From positions 1 through 32,351 of the forward strand of contig VGMG01000010.1 in assembly GCA_016866495.1 (NCBI GenBank): DNA of 32,351 nucleotides, written 5' to 3'. This document shows positions 1 through 7,138 of the stretch, in pieces. The notes beneath the pieces were generated by a model that saw nothing but the letters and a program-made list of their open reading frames with translations, was not told where the DNA came from and did no database searches. Positions within the stretch are counted from its first letter, which is position 1, and the number at the start of each line of letters is the position of its first letter. This DNA is from Chlamydiota bacterium (GTDB taxonomy: Bacteria; Chlamydiota; Chlamydiia; Chlamydiales; RGXB01). Made by a program: the position numbers and the translations under genes.

Positions 1-72
1 GATAAGCCTTTGTGAGTAAGCTCCAAAGGGCACTTGAGAAAAAAGGCTCAAATCATGTTTCTCTGGTTCCAT
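1..72 (-). CDS. Unknown protein, N-terminal fragment (cut by window edge)
   Basis: An open frame on the minus strand starts at ATG 72-70 and runs off the left edge, giving 24 codons that begin MEPEKHDLSLFSQVPFGAY. A purine-rich GAGAGAA about 8-14 bases upstream could be its ribosome binding site. I do not recognise the product; there is no signal peptide or membrane segment in the visible part. It lies beyond the terminator of the decayed porin remnant and points away from thrS. Confidence 0.4.
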   Translation of the reverse strand, partial: MEPEKHDLSLFSQVPFGAYSQRLI

Positions 73-108
73 AAAAAAATTCTCTCTCAATAGAATTTTT
101 TTTGCTAG

Positions 109-141
109 AAAAAAGGACCTCTTTTTCCGGAGGCCCTTTTT
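109..141 (-). terminator. Rho-independent terminator of the decayed porin gene
   Basis: An A/T-flanked hairpin with arms AAAAAGGACCTC and GAGGCCCTTTTT (one mismatch) has a T run on both sides. Read on the minus strand it follows the stop of the beta-barrel remnant by about 40 bases, the same arrangement seen after the intact porin genes in this window. Confidence 0.6.
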
Positions 142-180
142 AAGACTATGCTCTCGATAAAAGAGCAGTACGGGGTTATT

Positions 181-311
181 TTAGAACTCTAACGAAGCAC
201 CTAGGTTAAGCCCTTGTAAGGTTAGATTCCCAAAAGAATAGCCTGGATTATAAAAACGGTTATATCCAATCCAGTTCTGCAATTCTCAAAGAGCATGGAG
301 CTCAATTGTAG
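181..311 (-). pseudogene. Decayed C-terminus of a MOMP-like outer-membrane beta-barrel
   Basis: Reading the minus strand, 34 sense codons between a TGA at 286-288 and the stop at 181-183 end in LTLQGLNLGASLEF. This fits the ending of the intact porins in the window (for example GLGLQGLVLQGAIEF), including the terminal Phe needed by the BAM assembly machinery. Upstream, in another frame (about 287-311), the reading LSSMLFEN precedes what would continue as QNWIGYNR, as if a single-base frameshift separates two parts of one last beta-hairpin. No more of the barrel is visible before the thrS promoter region. I infer a porin gene that lost most of its body, leaving the last strands and the terminator. 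It could instead be a short orphan open frame, but the C-terminal match is specific. Confidence 0.6.
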
Positions 312-373
312 TCATTTAAGAAAAGCTATGGTAAACTGGTTGGATACATACCGTATAAAGAAAAGAGTAGATT

Positions 374-2290
374 ATGCGTATCACACATAAAGGAGCAGAA
401 AAAACCCTTATCGAGATTGCCAGAGACCATCATCAAACGGCAGCTGACCAGGCGATCACCGCATCACTCAATGGAACACAAACGGACCTTTTCCATACGG
501 CACTTGACGGGGATGTGATAGAATTTTTTGATTTCTCCACCCCTTTAGGGAAAGAGACTTTTTGGCACTCCTCAGCTCACGTTTTGGCCCAGGCCATCCT
601 ACGCCTTTACCCTGATGCAAAACCGACTATCGGGCCCGCTATCGAGCAGGGTTTCTACTACGATTTTTACAACCTCTCCATTTCTGAACACGATTTCAAA
701 AAGATCGAGGAGATGGTCCAAGAAGTAGTTAATGAAAATTTTAAACCCGAAAGAATGGTGTTTAAAAATAAAAAAGAGGCGTTAGAGGCTTTTAAAGACA
801 ACACTTTCAAATGCGAACTAATCCAAAATTTTGAAGAGGGATCTCCTATTACAGCCTACCGCCAAGGGGAGTTTTTCGACCTTTGCCGCGGTCCACACCT
901 TTACAATATTGGGAAAGTGCGCGCGATGAAACTCACAAAAGTTTCTGGCGCATATTGGAAAGGAGACGCAAATAATCCAGTTTTAACACGCGTGTACGGC
1001 ATCTCTTTTCCGGATAAAAAACAGCTTAAAGCTTATTTGGATCACATAGAAGAGGCAAAAAAACGGGATCACCGAAAATTGGGTGCAGAGCTCGACCTCT
1101 ACTCCTTTCACGAGTTTGGCCCCGGAATGCCTTTTTTCCACCCCAGAGGGATGCTGATGCTCAACAAACTGATCGGTTACTGGAGAGACCTCCAATACAA
1201 GGCAGGTTATATCGAGATCAAAACACCGATTCTTTTAAACCAAGGTCTTTGGGAGCAATCGGGCCACTGGGCCAACTACAGAGAAAATATGTACACCACC
1301 GAGGTGGAAAAGGCAACGTTTGCTGTGAAGCCGATGAATTGCCCCGGCTGCATGCTCTACTATGGTTGCAAGCAACATAGCTATAGAGAATTTCCTTTGC
1401 GTGTCATGGAATTCGGTCAAGTACACCGGCATGAATTTTCCGGTGCCTTATCGGGACTTTTCCGCGTACGCTCATTTGTGCAAGATGATGCCCATATCTT
1501 CATGCGAGAAGATCAGATCGAATCGGAAATATTGAATGTTTTAAAATTGGTGGAGATCCTCTACTCAACTTTCGGCCTGAAATATTCGCTCGAACTATCG
1601 ACTCGACCCGAGAAGAGCATTGGAACCGATGAGATGTGGGAAGTGGCCACTAACGGTCTTAGAAAAGCTCTGGTTGCATCGGGACACGATTTCAAGATCA
1701 ATGAGGGTGATGGTGCATTTTATGGCCCTAAAATCGATTTTAAGATCCTTGATGCTCTAGATCGCAAGTGGCAATGTGGAACTATTCAGCTCGATATGTT
1801 CTTGCCAGAGCGCTTCAACCTCAAATACACCGACTCGGACGGACAAGAAAAAGTTCCTGTCATGATTCACAGAGCTATATTAGGTTCTATCGAACGCTTC
1901 CTAGGGATCATGGTCGAACATTTCGCAGGAAAATTTCCACTCTGGATTAGCCCAAGACAGCTTGTTATTGTTCCGGTTACCGATCGACATGCCACTTACG
2001 GCGAGAGCATCAAAGAGGTGTTTGAAACGCAAGGGTTCTTTGTGGACATTGACTCGTCGAATGAGTCTGTAAGCAAAAAGATCCGCAATGCACAGCTTTT
2101 GCAATACAATTACATGCTGATCCTTGGGGATAAAGAGGTCGAACAAGAGACCTTATCGATCCGTGCAAGATCCAATGAGATGTTGAATGATTTAAAGCTC
2201 CAAACTGTTTTAGACAGCCTTAAAGAAGAGGTTGCCACAAAATCCTTAAAAACCTTATTACCTTTTGGTGAGGTTTCGACATGCAAATAA
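374..2290 (+). CDS. thrS: Threonyl-tRNA synthetase
   Basis: Charges tRNA-Thr with threonine in the cytoplasm. At 638 residues it has the full bacterial ThrRS length (about 640). Visible order: N-terminal TGS domain (about 1-61), editing domain with the HSSAH metal/catalytic motif at residues 65-69 and FFDLCRGPH, class II catalytic core with the zinc-site segment KPMNCPGC, motif 2 region GQVHRHEFSGAL, motif 3 MIHRAILGSIERF, and a C-terminal anticodon-binding domain. The start ATG is preceded by GAG at a usable distance. The last ten bases overlap the first codons of parA, so thrS and parA are probably translationally coupled. The same neighbours occur in Chlamydia (CT581-CT583, from memory). 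No T-box leader is visible upstream. Confidence 0.97.
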   Translation: MRITHKGAEKTLIEIARDHHQTAADQAITASLNGTQTDLFHTALDGDVIEFFDFSTPLGKETFWHSSAHVLAQAILRLYPDAKPTIGPAIEQGFYYDFYNLSISEHDFKKIEEMVQEVVNENFKPERMVFKNKKEALEAFKDNTFKCELIQNFEEGSPITAYRQGEFFDLCRGPHLYNIGKVRAMKLTKVSGAYWKGDANNPVLTRVYGISFPDKKQLKAYLDHIEEAKKRDHRKLGAELDLYSFHEFGPGMPFFHPRGMLMLNKLIGYWRDLQYKAGYIEIKTPILLNQGLWEQSGHWANYRENMYTTEVEKATFAVKPMNCPGCMLYYGCKQHSYREFPLRVMEFGQVHRHEFSGALSGLFRVRSFVQDDAHIFMREDQIESEILNVLKLVEILYSTFGLKYSLELSTRPEKSIGTDEMWEVATNGLRKALVASGHDFKINEGDGAFYGPKIDFKILDALDRKWQCGTIQLDMFLPERFNLKYTDSDGQEKVPVMIHRAILGSIERFLGIMVEHFAGKFPLWISPRQLVIVPVTDRHATYGESIKEVFETQGFFVDIDSSNESVSKKIRNAQLLQYNYMLILGDKEVEQETLSIRARSNEMLNDLKLQTVLDSLKEEVATKSLKTLLPFGEVSTCK

Positions 2291-3093
2291 TAACCGTAGC
2301 CAGCTTCAAAGGGGGAACTGCAAAGACCTCCGTCTCTTTGAATCTAGGTGCAGTCTTGGCAAAAATCCATAAGAAAAAGGTTCTTCTTATCGATTTTGAT
2401 GCGCAAAGTAATTTAACGACAGGGCTTGGTTTCGACCCTGATGCTTATGATTCAATGGCTCCTGTTTTACAAGGAGCCAAACAACTCGATGAAGTGATCT
2501 TGGAAACAGAGACAAAAAATCTTCATCTTGTGCCAGCAGATACCTGGCTTGAAAGGATCGAAGTGACCGAACAACTGGCGCAGGATCGCTACTCTCATGA
2601 GAGGCTTAAAGGGATTCTTGGTAAAGCTGATTACGACTTTGTAATCATCGATACCCCCCCATCCTTGTGCTGGTTGACAGAGTCTGCAATGATTGCATCC
2701 AACAAGTGTTTAATCTGCGCGACCCCAGAGTTTTACAGCGTGAAAGGCTTGTATAGATTAGGAATCTTTATCAACCAAATCAGCAAACGCCACCCTGTAG
2801 AAGTTTTGGGAGTTCTTCTCTCTTTTTGGAATGAAAGAGGCAAAAGCAATCAAGCCTTTTTAAATGTAATTGAAGAGACTTTCCCGCAAAAAATCTTGAA
2901 AACCAAAATCCGTCGCGATAAGGTCGTAGCAGATGCTTCGATTCGTGGCAGGCCAATCGTGGAGATTTCTCGCACATCTCGTGCTCTTGAAGACTTCAAA
3001 AAATTGGCCAGAGAGGTTCTTCGTGGATGTAAAACAGATTTACATCTAAAAGAGATCGAAGAAGAGAAGGAATTGGTTCTAGGGGAAGTCTAA
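2281..3093 (+). CDS. parA: ParA/Soj-type ATPase (chromosomal pGP5-D homologue)
   Basis: A ParA/MinD superfamily ATPase of 270 residues. The deviant Walker A box KGGTAKT lies at residues 10-16 with its signature lysine, Walker A' is DFDAQSNLT, and Walker B is VIIDTPPS. Such proteins form ATP-dependent dimers on DNA to position chromosomes, plasmids or protein clusters. Chlamydia carries one copy on the chromosome (CT582) and another on its plasmid (pGP5-D); this chromosomal setting after thrS matches the former. The ATG overlaps the end of thrS by ten bases, and the TAA overlaps the next ATG by one base, so three genes form one coupled unit. No ParB gene is next to it. The name MinD is sometimes used, but the C-terminal amphipathic membrane helix typical of MinD is not evident. 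Confidence 0.93.
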   Translation: MQIITVASFKGGTAKTSVSLNLGAVLAKIHKKKVLLIDFDAQSNLTTGLGFDPDAYDSMAPVLQGAKQLDEVILETETKNLHLVPADTWLERIEVTEQLAQDRYSHERLKGILGKADYDFVIIDTPPSLCWLTESAMIASNKCLICATPEFYSVKGLYRLGIFINQISKRHPVEVLGVLLSFWNERGKSNQAFLNVIEETFPQKILKTKIRRDKVVADASIRGRPIVEISRTSRALEDFKKLAREVLRGCKTDLHLKEIEEEKELVLGEV

Positions 3094-3830
3094 TGGATGA
3101 TGTGAATGCCATCTTAAAAGAGCGCTTGAAGAAAAACGAAAGTCTAGCAAAGAAAATGGATTCTTTAGCAGAGCGCTCAAACAAAGGTCAGCTTTCTAGC
3201 TTTGCCGGAGTTTTTAAGGTGATTCCCCTCCAAGATCAAGAGGTTGCTGAAATACGCAACCTCATCGAGTTCTACAAAGGAAAAAACCAGGATACCGCTT
3301 CGGACCTTGACGCACTTCTTTCTATCACCTCTGAAGTAAAAGCAATCAATTCACAGGCGATTATTTTACATGGAGAAAGGATCAAAAAGGCGCAAGAGCT
3401 ATTGAAGAACTATAAAGATGGTGCTTTTTCGCAATGGCTTCTTTTTGCGTATGGCAATAGACAAACACCCTATAATTTTTTGCAATATTACGAATTTTAT
3501 AAATCGCTTCCACAAACTCTTAAAGAGAGACTTACTGATCTTCCTAAGCAAGCAATTTATACTTTAGCAACTCGCCAAGGAGATCTTGAGACGAAGCAAG
3601 AACTTGTTCGAACATATCAAGGGGAATCCAAAGAGGTCTTTTTAGAAAAAATCCGAAACGCCTTCCCTCTTTCTCTAGAGGACAAGCGGCGGACAACGAT
3701 AGCGGATCAAATCGCTTTATCCCTTGAAAGACTTTTAGATAAAGCCTCTACAAAGCCTCTTAAACTTTCACAAATCGAAAAAAAACGCCTACATGCATTA
3801 TTAAACGATTTGAATAAGATATTGCAATAA
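3093..3830 (+). CDS. pGP6-D-like protein (CT583 type)
   Basis: A 245-residue, mostly charged and helical protein that starts inside the stop codon of parA (overlap of one base). Length and position match the chlamydial virulence-plasmid protein pGP6-D (about 247 residues) and its chromosomal homologue CT583, which also follows a ParA gene. There is no signal peptide or membrane segment. The first 45 residues are Lys/Glu-rich, and the centre contains QWLLFAYGNRQTPYNFLQYY. Function is not firmly known; plasmid work implicates pGP6-D in plasmid maintenance, and pairing with ParA suggests a partition partner. The identification rests on synteny, size and coupling rather than on a catalytic motif. 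Confidence 0.75.
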   Translation: MDDVNAILKERLKKNESLAKKMDSLAERSNKGQLSSFAGVFKVIPLQDQEVAEIRNLIEFYKGKNQDTASDLDALLSITSEVKAINSQAIILHGERIKKAQELLKNYKDGAFSQWLLFAYGNRQTPYNFLQYYEFYKSLPQTLKERLTDLPKQAIYTLATRQGDLETKQELVRTYQGESKEVFLEKIRNAFPLSLEDKRRTTIADQIALSLERLLDKASTKPLKLSQIEKKRLHALLNDLNKILQ

Positions 3831-3857
3831 AGGGCTTTTTTTCCTATTTCAAAGGGC

Positions 3858-4382
3858 ATGCAGACCCTTAAAGTTATTCCCTATATCAATAAAAATCAAA
3901 CCTACACTCAAGAAGAGATCGACTGCTTTTTGCTACACCTAAAAAGCCTTGGATTGAGTTTTACTCCATTTATAGATGAATGGTATTCTTTGATACCCCG
4001 AGAAATTTTGAAAATCCTAAAAGAAGAAAAAAATAGCGTTATCGTGCTTGCCCCCTCGTTGAGAATTATTACCGATCCACTTCGTTTTTTCTCTTTGGTG
4101 TGTGACATGGCTTGTTTTACAAATTCACAAAATAAAGTCGGTAGCAGGTATTTTATTGAGGAAGATTTTCTCCTATTTCATCCGAGTGAAAACACCTTTT
4201 ATCTAATAGAAGAATGGATTAGAAAAATAGAATCTAGTGAAGGACAAAATCTTTTTTCGTTGTTGTCTGTTGCAATAAAAAATAAAGCACCAGTGACCAA
4301 AATATTGCCTCTCAGCTCTCTTTTAAAAAAAGAGGCCGTCAATGACAGCCCTTTTTTTCATAGATGGTTTTTGAAAATCTGA
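3858..4382 (+). CDS. Unknown 174-aa protein at the end of the thrS-parA operon
   Basis: Not recognised with confidence. It starts 27 bases after the pGP6-like gene; an AAAGGG lies very close to the ATG, so initiation may be weak or coupled. The protein is soluble-looking with no signal peptide. The middle (SVIVLAPSLRIITDPLRFF, then SRYFIEEDFLLFHPS and LIEEWIRKIE) loosely resembles the order of segments in nucleotide-diphospho-sugar transferases, where a strand plus DxD-like turn is followed by an 'F.F.PT....L...W' stretch, but no true DxD is present. It does not resemble CT584, which occupies this position in Chlamydia. A terminator-like hairpin lies inside its last codons. Function left open. 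Confidence 0.6.
   Translation: MQTLKVIPYINKNQTYTQEEIDCFLLHLKSLGLSFTPFIDEWYSLIPREILKILKEEKNSVIVLAPSLRIITDPLRFFSLVCDMACFTNSQNKVGSRYFIEEDFLLFHPSENTFYLIEEWIRKIESSEGQNLFSLLSVAIKNKAPVTKILPLSSLLKKEAVNDSPFFHRWFLKI
4324..4358. terminator. Bidirectional terminator inside the 3' end of a CDS
   Basis: AAAAAAAGAGGCCGTC, loop AAT, then GACAGCCCTTTTTTT form a GC-centred hairpin with an A tract on one side and a T tract on the other. It lies about 25 bases before the stop of the plus-strand 174-aa gene and 25 bases beyond the stop of the convergent minus-strand operon, so it could end transcription from both sides. Confidence 0.5.
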
Positions 4383-4739
4383 CTACTCTTCTTCTTCAAG
4401 ATCTAGAGCAAGCTTCCAGCTTTTCGCCTCTTCAAGATATTTTTTCATGAATTGACGAAATAGTGTATAGCGATTTGTTTTTTGAAACTCTTTAACAAAA
4501 AGCAACTCTTTATTTTCGCTCTCACTGAAACGAATACAAGGATTTTTTTGAATCCCTAAGCTTTTCAGTGCGTTCATGTCCTCGGCGATTTGAGGATCTT
4601 GCGAAATAGAGGATTGCACTTTCCAAGTGTTGTTATTAGCACCTAGTTTAAAAGAAACTTCACACTCTCCCCATTGCATGCGGATAGCTTTTTTTCTGTG
4701 CAATTCTTCGGCTATGTAGACAAAATTTTGATAACTCAT
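4383..4739 (-). CDS. Unknown 118-aa acidic-tailed protein
   Basis: Last gene of the ung operon. Its ATG overlaps the stop of the Rsm22-like gene by four bases (ATGA type), indicating translational coupling and supporting the start. The product is cytoplasmic in appearance: no signal peptide or membrane span, an N-terminal mixed region with CEVSFKLG, a helical C-terminal half, and an acidic end LDLEEEE. I do not recognise the family. The coupling to an Rsm22-type protein hints at a role near ribosome assembly, but this is guesswork from position only. It meets the 174-aa gene tail to tail with no gap. Confidence 0.7.
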   Translation of the reverse strand: MSYQNFVYIAEELHRKKAIRMQWGECEVSFKLGANNNTWKVQSSISQDPQIAEDMNALKSLGIQKNPCIRFSESENKELLFVKEFQKTNRYTLFRQFMKKYLEEAKSWKLALDLEEEE

Positions 4740-5647
4740 ACCAGGTCGTTTTTGAAATCGTCAACGCCGGATAGTATACCTGAACTGACCATTTCTCCCC
4801 ACCCCTTTTTCTTTAGAGTTTTAAAGAGCTCTCTATTGTTGGCTTTACATTCAAAAACTTTTTGACCATCGGGGGTGCAAAGGTTCATTCTGATGCGATG
4901 CTTTTCAACTTTAGGTGCATCCAATATAGTAAAAAATTTATTTTCCTCTCTCTTTTTAGAGGCTATGATAAAACAATATTTTTCATCCTCGTATCCTAAG
5001 GTTCCCCCTTTAATTTGTCTGTGGACTTTGGACCGCTCCAATCGAACAGAAAAATGGCACCAACCCACCCCCCTTTTGGGGCAACTTTTAGCGTGGAAGC
5101 AGGGGGCATGAATAAAAAATTCATTTTTTATCAAAAAATCTCTTGCTCTCATCAAAGTATCATATCCATGTGTCGTGCCGGGCTCCACAATCACGATTGT
5201 GTCCTCTGAGGACTCTAAAGCTCTACTTAATACATCGATTTGCTCCTCAAAATTAAGCTCTCCTAATGAATAGGAAAAAAGGATCAGATCAGATTTTGGG
5301 TAGGTGAACTTTTCTAGGAAATTGCGAATCATCCAAGTCACGTCCTCCAGCTCACGACGAAACCCCGCCTCTTTTTCGATGTAAACGATTTTTTCAACAA
5401 AAAGGTCTTTGAGTACTGGGTATGATGAACCAGGGCCACTACCAAGCTCTAACGCAGTTTTAAAAGTTTTCCCCTCCAGATGAGAAAAAACTTTTTTCAA
5501 AGCAGCTTGTGTTGCGGGTGTACGAAAAAGGGTGTAAGCCTTGATCTCTTTTTCGTTTTGAAATCCCTCTTTAGCATCAAGATTTTTATAGCGTTTTTGA
5601 ATCGCCTGCACGTGCTCTTTGAAAGATTTTTTTTTCCGATCCTCCAT
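4736..5647 (-). CDS. Rsm22/METTL17-like ribosome-associated methyltransferase-fold protein
   Basis: A 303-residue member of the Rsm22 family (methyltransferase fold; the mitochondrial members act in small-subunit ribosome assembly). The SAM-binding glycine loop ALELGSGPGSS lies at 65-75. The family signature follows: HAPCFHAKSCP, then GWCHFSVRLERSKVHR, then LGYEDEKYCFI. Four cysteines at 183, 189, 197 and 225 sit where METTL17 and Rsm22 coordinate an iron-sulfur cluster, so I infer a 4Fe-4S site. The ATG follows the ung stop directly with no intergenic base, and the gene overlaps the next ORF by four bases. Whether it still methylates rRNA or only chaperones the 30S subunit is unclear, since many family members seem non-catalytic. 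Confidence 0.88.
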   Translation of the reverse strand: MEDRKKKSFKEHVQAIQKRYKNLDAKEGFQNEKEIKAYTLFRTPATQAALKKVFSHLEGKTFKTALELGSGPGSSYPVLKDLFVEKIVYIEKEAGFRRELEDVTWMIRNFLEKFTYPKSDLILFSYSLGELNFEEQIDVLSRALESSEDTIVIVEPGTTHGYDTLMRARDFLIKNEFFIHAPCFHAKSCPKRGVGWCHFSVRLERSKVHRQIKGGTLGYEDEKYCFIIASKKREENKFFTILDAPKVEKHRIRMNLCTPDGQKVFECKANNRELFKTLKKKGWGEMVSSGILSGVDDFKNDLV

Positions 5648-6325
5648 TTAATCTATCTCCAGCTTATGCCAAGCTATTTCTTTCAGTTTTTTTTCTTTTA
5701 AAAAAGCGTTTATTTTTGAAAATGGCCTAGATCCCAAAAAACCCCGATGTGCAGCTAGAGGGGAAGGGTGGCTTGAAATAAAGAGAATATGTTCTGGGCA
5801 CATAAATTTCATTAAAGGAGTAAAAAATTTTAAAGCTTCTTGTCCCCAAAGGCAAATAGCCAAAGGTTTTTGTTTTTCTAAGAGTTCTTTCAAATATAAA
5901 GAGACCACTTCTTGCCAACCCAAATCTTTATGAGAAAGGGGAAGCCCCTCTTCAACTGTCAAAATCGTGTTGAGTAAAAGTACACCCTGTTTGGCCCAAG
6001 AGGTCAAATCTCCTGTTTGCGGGGCAGTGCACTCAAGATCTACAGACAACTCTTGAAAAATATTTTTGAGCGAGGGGGGAATAGGGACAGTCTTTTTGAC
6101 GCTAAAGCTCAGTCCGTGGGCCTGGTTTTGTCTGTGATAGGGGTCCTGGCCTAAAATTAACACCTTTACGCTTTCTATTGGAGTGAGATCAAATGCTTGA
6201 AATCGCTCGTGCGCTACGGGTAAAATTTTTTTTCCCTCTGCCTCTAGCTTTTCTATCCTTTTTTCTATTTCTACAAGCCTCTCTTTTATGGAGGGCTTTG
6301 AAAAAAAATTTTCCATTCTACTCAC
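5648..6325 (-). CDS. ung: Uracil-DNA glycosylase, family 1
   Basis: Removes uracil from DNA as the first step of base-excision repair. At 225 residues it has the normal family-1 length. The water-activating motif GQDPYH is at 59-64 (catalytic Asp61), the uracil-recognition segment GLSFSV follows, and the leucine-loop motif HPSPLAAHRG begins at His186. The start at 6325 reads MSRMENFF; Met4 is an alternative, as the family varies here. It heads the minus-strand operon and faces the small gene at 6383 across a 57-base divergent gap. C. trachomatis ung (CT607) also has a tiny hypothetical gene beside it. Confidence 0.96.
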   Translation of the reverse strand: MSRMENFFSKPSIKERLVEIEKRIEKLEAEGKKILPVAHERFQAFDLTPIESVKVLILGQDPYHRQNQAHGLSFSVKKTVPIPPSLKNIFQELSVDLECTAPQTGDLTSWAKQGVLLLNTILTVEEGLPLSHKDLGWQEVVSLYLKELLEKQKPLAICLWGQEALKFFTPLMKFMCPEHILFISSHPSPLAAHRGFLGSRPFSKINAFLKEKKLKEIAWHKLEID

Positions 6326-6382
6326 ACGGTTAAGGCTCTTTTATAGATCCAAAAGAGTTTAAAGATTTTGTCGATTTAAATC

Positions 6383-6682
6383 ATGAAGATTGCTATTCTT
6401 ATCCAAGTTTTAACCAAATTAGTGCGTATGAAAGACCTTGTGGAGAACAATCTGGTCCGTTTTAAGAACGTGACTAAAAAACCCGAGACAATCGTAGCCA
6501 ATTTTCGCGTTAAGGGTATTCGCAAAGGAGTCTCTTTTAGCGCCTCTATTTCTGTGGATATCGCCGCAGCTGAACTTGATGCCCAAGAGCCTCTAGAAAA
6601 AATTATTGAAGAGTGTGCTCGTATTGGTGTCAGAGAGTTCAAAGACGCCGAATTTCAATTCGAAGGGATTGAAAAAATCTAA
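6383..6682 (+). CDS. Small unknown protein beside ung (possibly CT606.1-type)
   Basis: A 99-residue basic-to-acidic protein, MKIAILIQVLTKLVRM at the start and FKDAEFQFEGIEKI at the end, with no signal peptide. It is divergent from ung and followed 12 bases later by a tRNA gene. From memory, Chlamydia has a similarly sized hypothetical gene (CT606.1) next to ung, so this may be its counterpart; I cannot verify that. No clear Shine-Dalgarno is seen before the ATG. The opposite strand is also open over this stretch, but the plus frame has better codon composition and a natural position. Function unknown. Confidence 0.7.
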   Translation: MKIAILIQVLTKLVRMKDLVENNLVRFKNVTKKPETIVANFRVKGIRKGVSFSASISVDIAAAELDAQEPLEKIIEECARIGVREFKDAEFQFEGIEKI

Positions 6683-6694
6683 CGTATTTTTTAT

Positions 6695-6769
6695 CTGGGT
6701 GTAGCGCAGCTTGGTCAGCGCGTTTGACTGGGGGTCAAAAGGTCGGAGGTTCGAATCCTCTCATCCAGA
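6695..6769 (+). tRNA. tRNA-Pro (anticodon GGG)
   Basis: A full cloverleaf can be drawn. The acceptor stem CTGGGTG pairs with CATCCAG (one G-T), followed by discriminator A. The D-arm is GCGC..GCGC. The anticodon stem TTTGA/TCAAA encloses loop CTGGGGG with anticodon GGG at 6730-6732. The T-arm is GGAGG-TTCGAAT-CCTCT. CCA is not encoded. GGG reads the proline codons CCC and CCU. Confidence 0.95.
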
Positions 6770-6875
6770 TATTTTTTATTCTCTAAATGCTCTTCAGGAA
6801 TCTTTTTTCCTATTTATTCTTTCAATCTTTCTTAAATTCTTTTCCTAAAAGCTATAAAATAGACACCTCCCAAAG

Positions 6876-7138
6876 GTGTGTGGAAAAAGCTGTTCAAAGA
6901 CTGTTTAAAGTCTGTTTTTCCTCTGCACATAAAACACCTCCTGTTGATAACCACCCCCTTTTTGCACACTACTTGAACAAACTATCGACAGGTTTTTTCA
7001 CCGTTTTTTGAGAATAGAGAACTGTTTTTTTATGAACACTTCCACAGCGCCTAAAGAAGAGAATATATACGTATAAATATACTCCTCTGTTATATTCCGA
7101 TCCATGTTGTACCAATCCAATCAACAGTTTTTTCCACA
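6876..7138. other. Candidate chromosomal replication origin: DnaA-box-like cluster
   Basis: The 330-base gap between the tRNA and the next gene has no convincing CDS but holds several matches to the DnaA box TTWTNCACA. TGTGGAAAA at 6879-6887 (minus), TTTTGCACA at 6960-6968 and TTTTCCACA at 7130-7138 fit fully. One-mismatch TGTTGATAA lies at 6942-6950 (minus), with weaker CTTCCACA near 7038-7045. An AT-rich block at 7061-7083, including palindrome TATACGTATA, could be the unwinding element. The downstream genes are GlmU-like and ispA, CT629/CT628 types, and the Chlamydia origin is placed nearby around hemB (CT633). Inference, not proof. Confidence 0.5.

Noticed and set aside
1..373. T-box or other riboswitch upstream of thrS
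   Set aside because: No T-box sequence or antiterminator is seen, and the only hairpin belongs to the opposite-strand relic.
6787..7011. 74-codon open frame in the gap after tRNA-Pro
   Set aside because: Phe/Leu/Ser-rich translation of AT-rich DNA, no ribosome binding site, and it covers the DnaA-box cluster; better read as non-coding.
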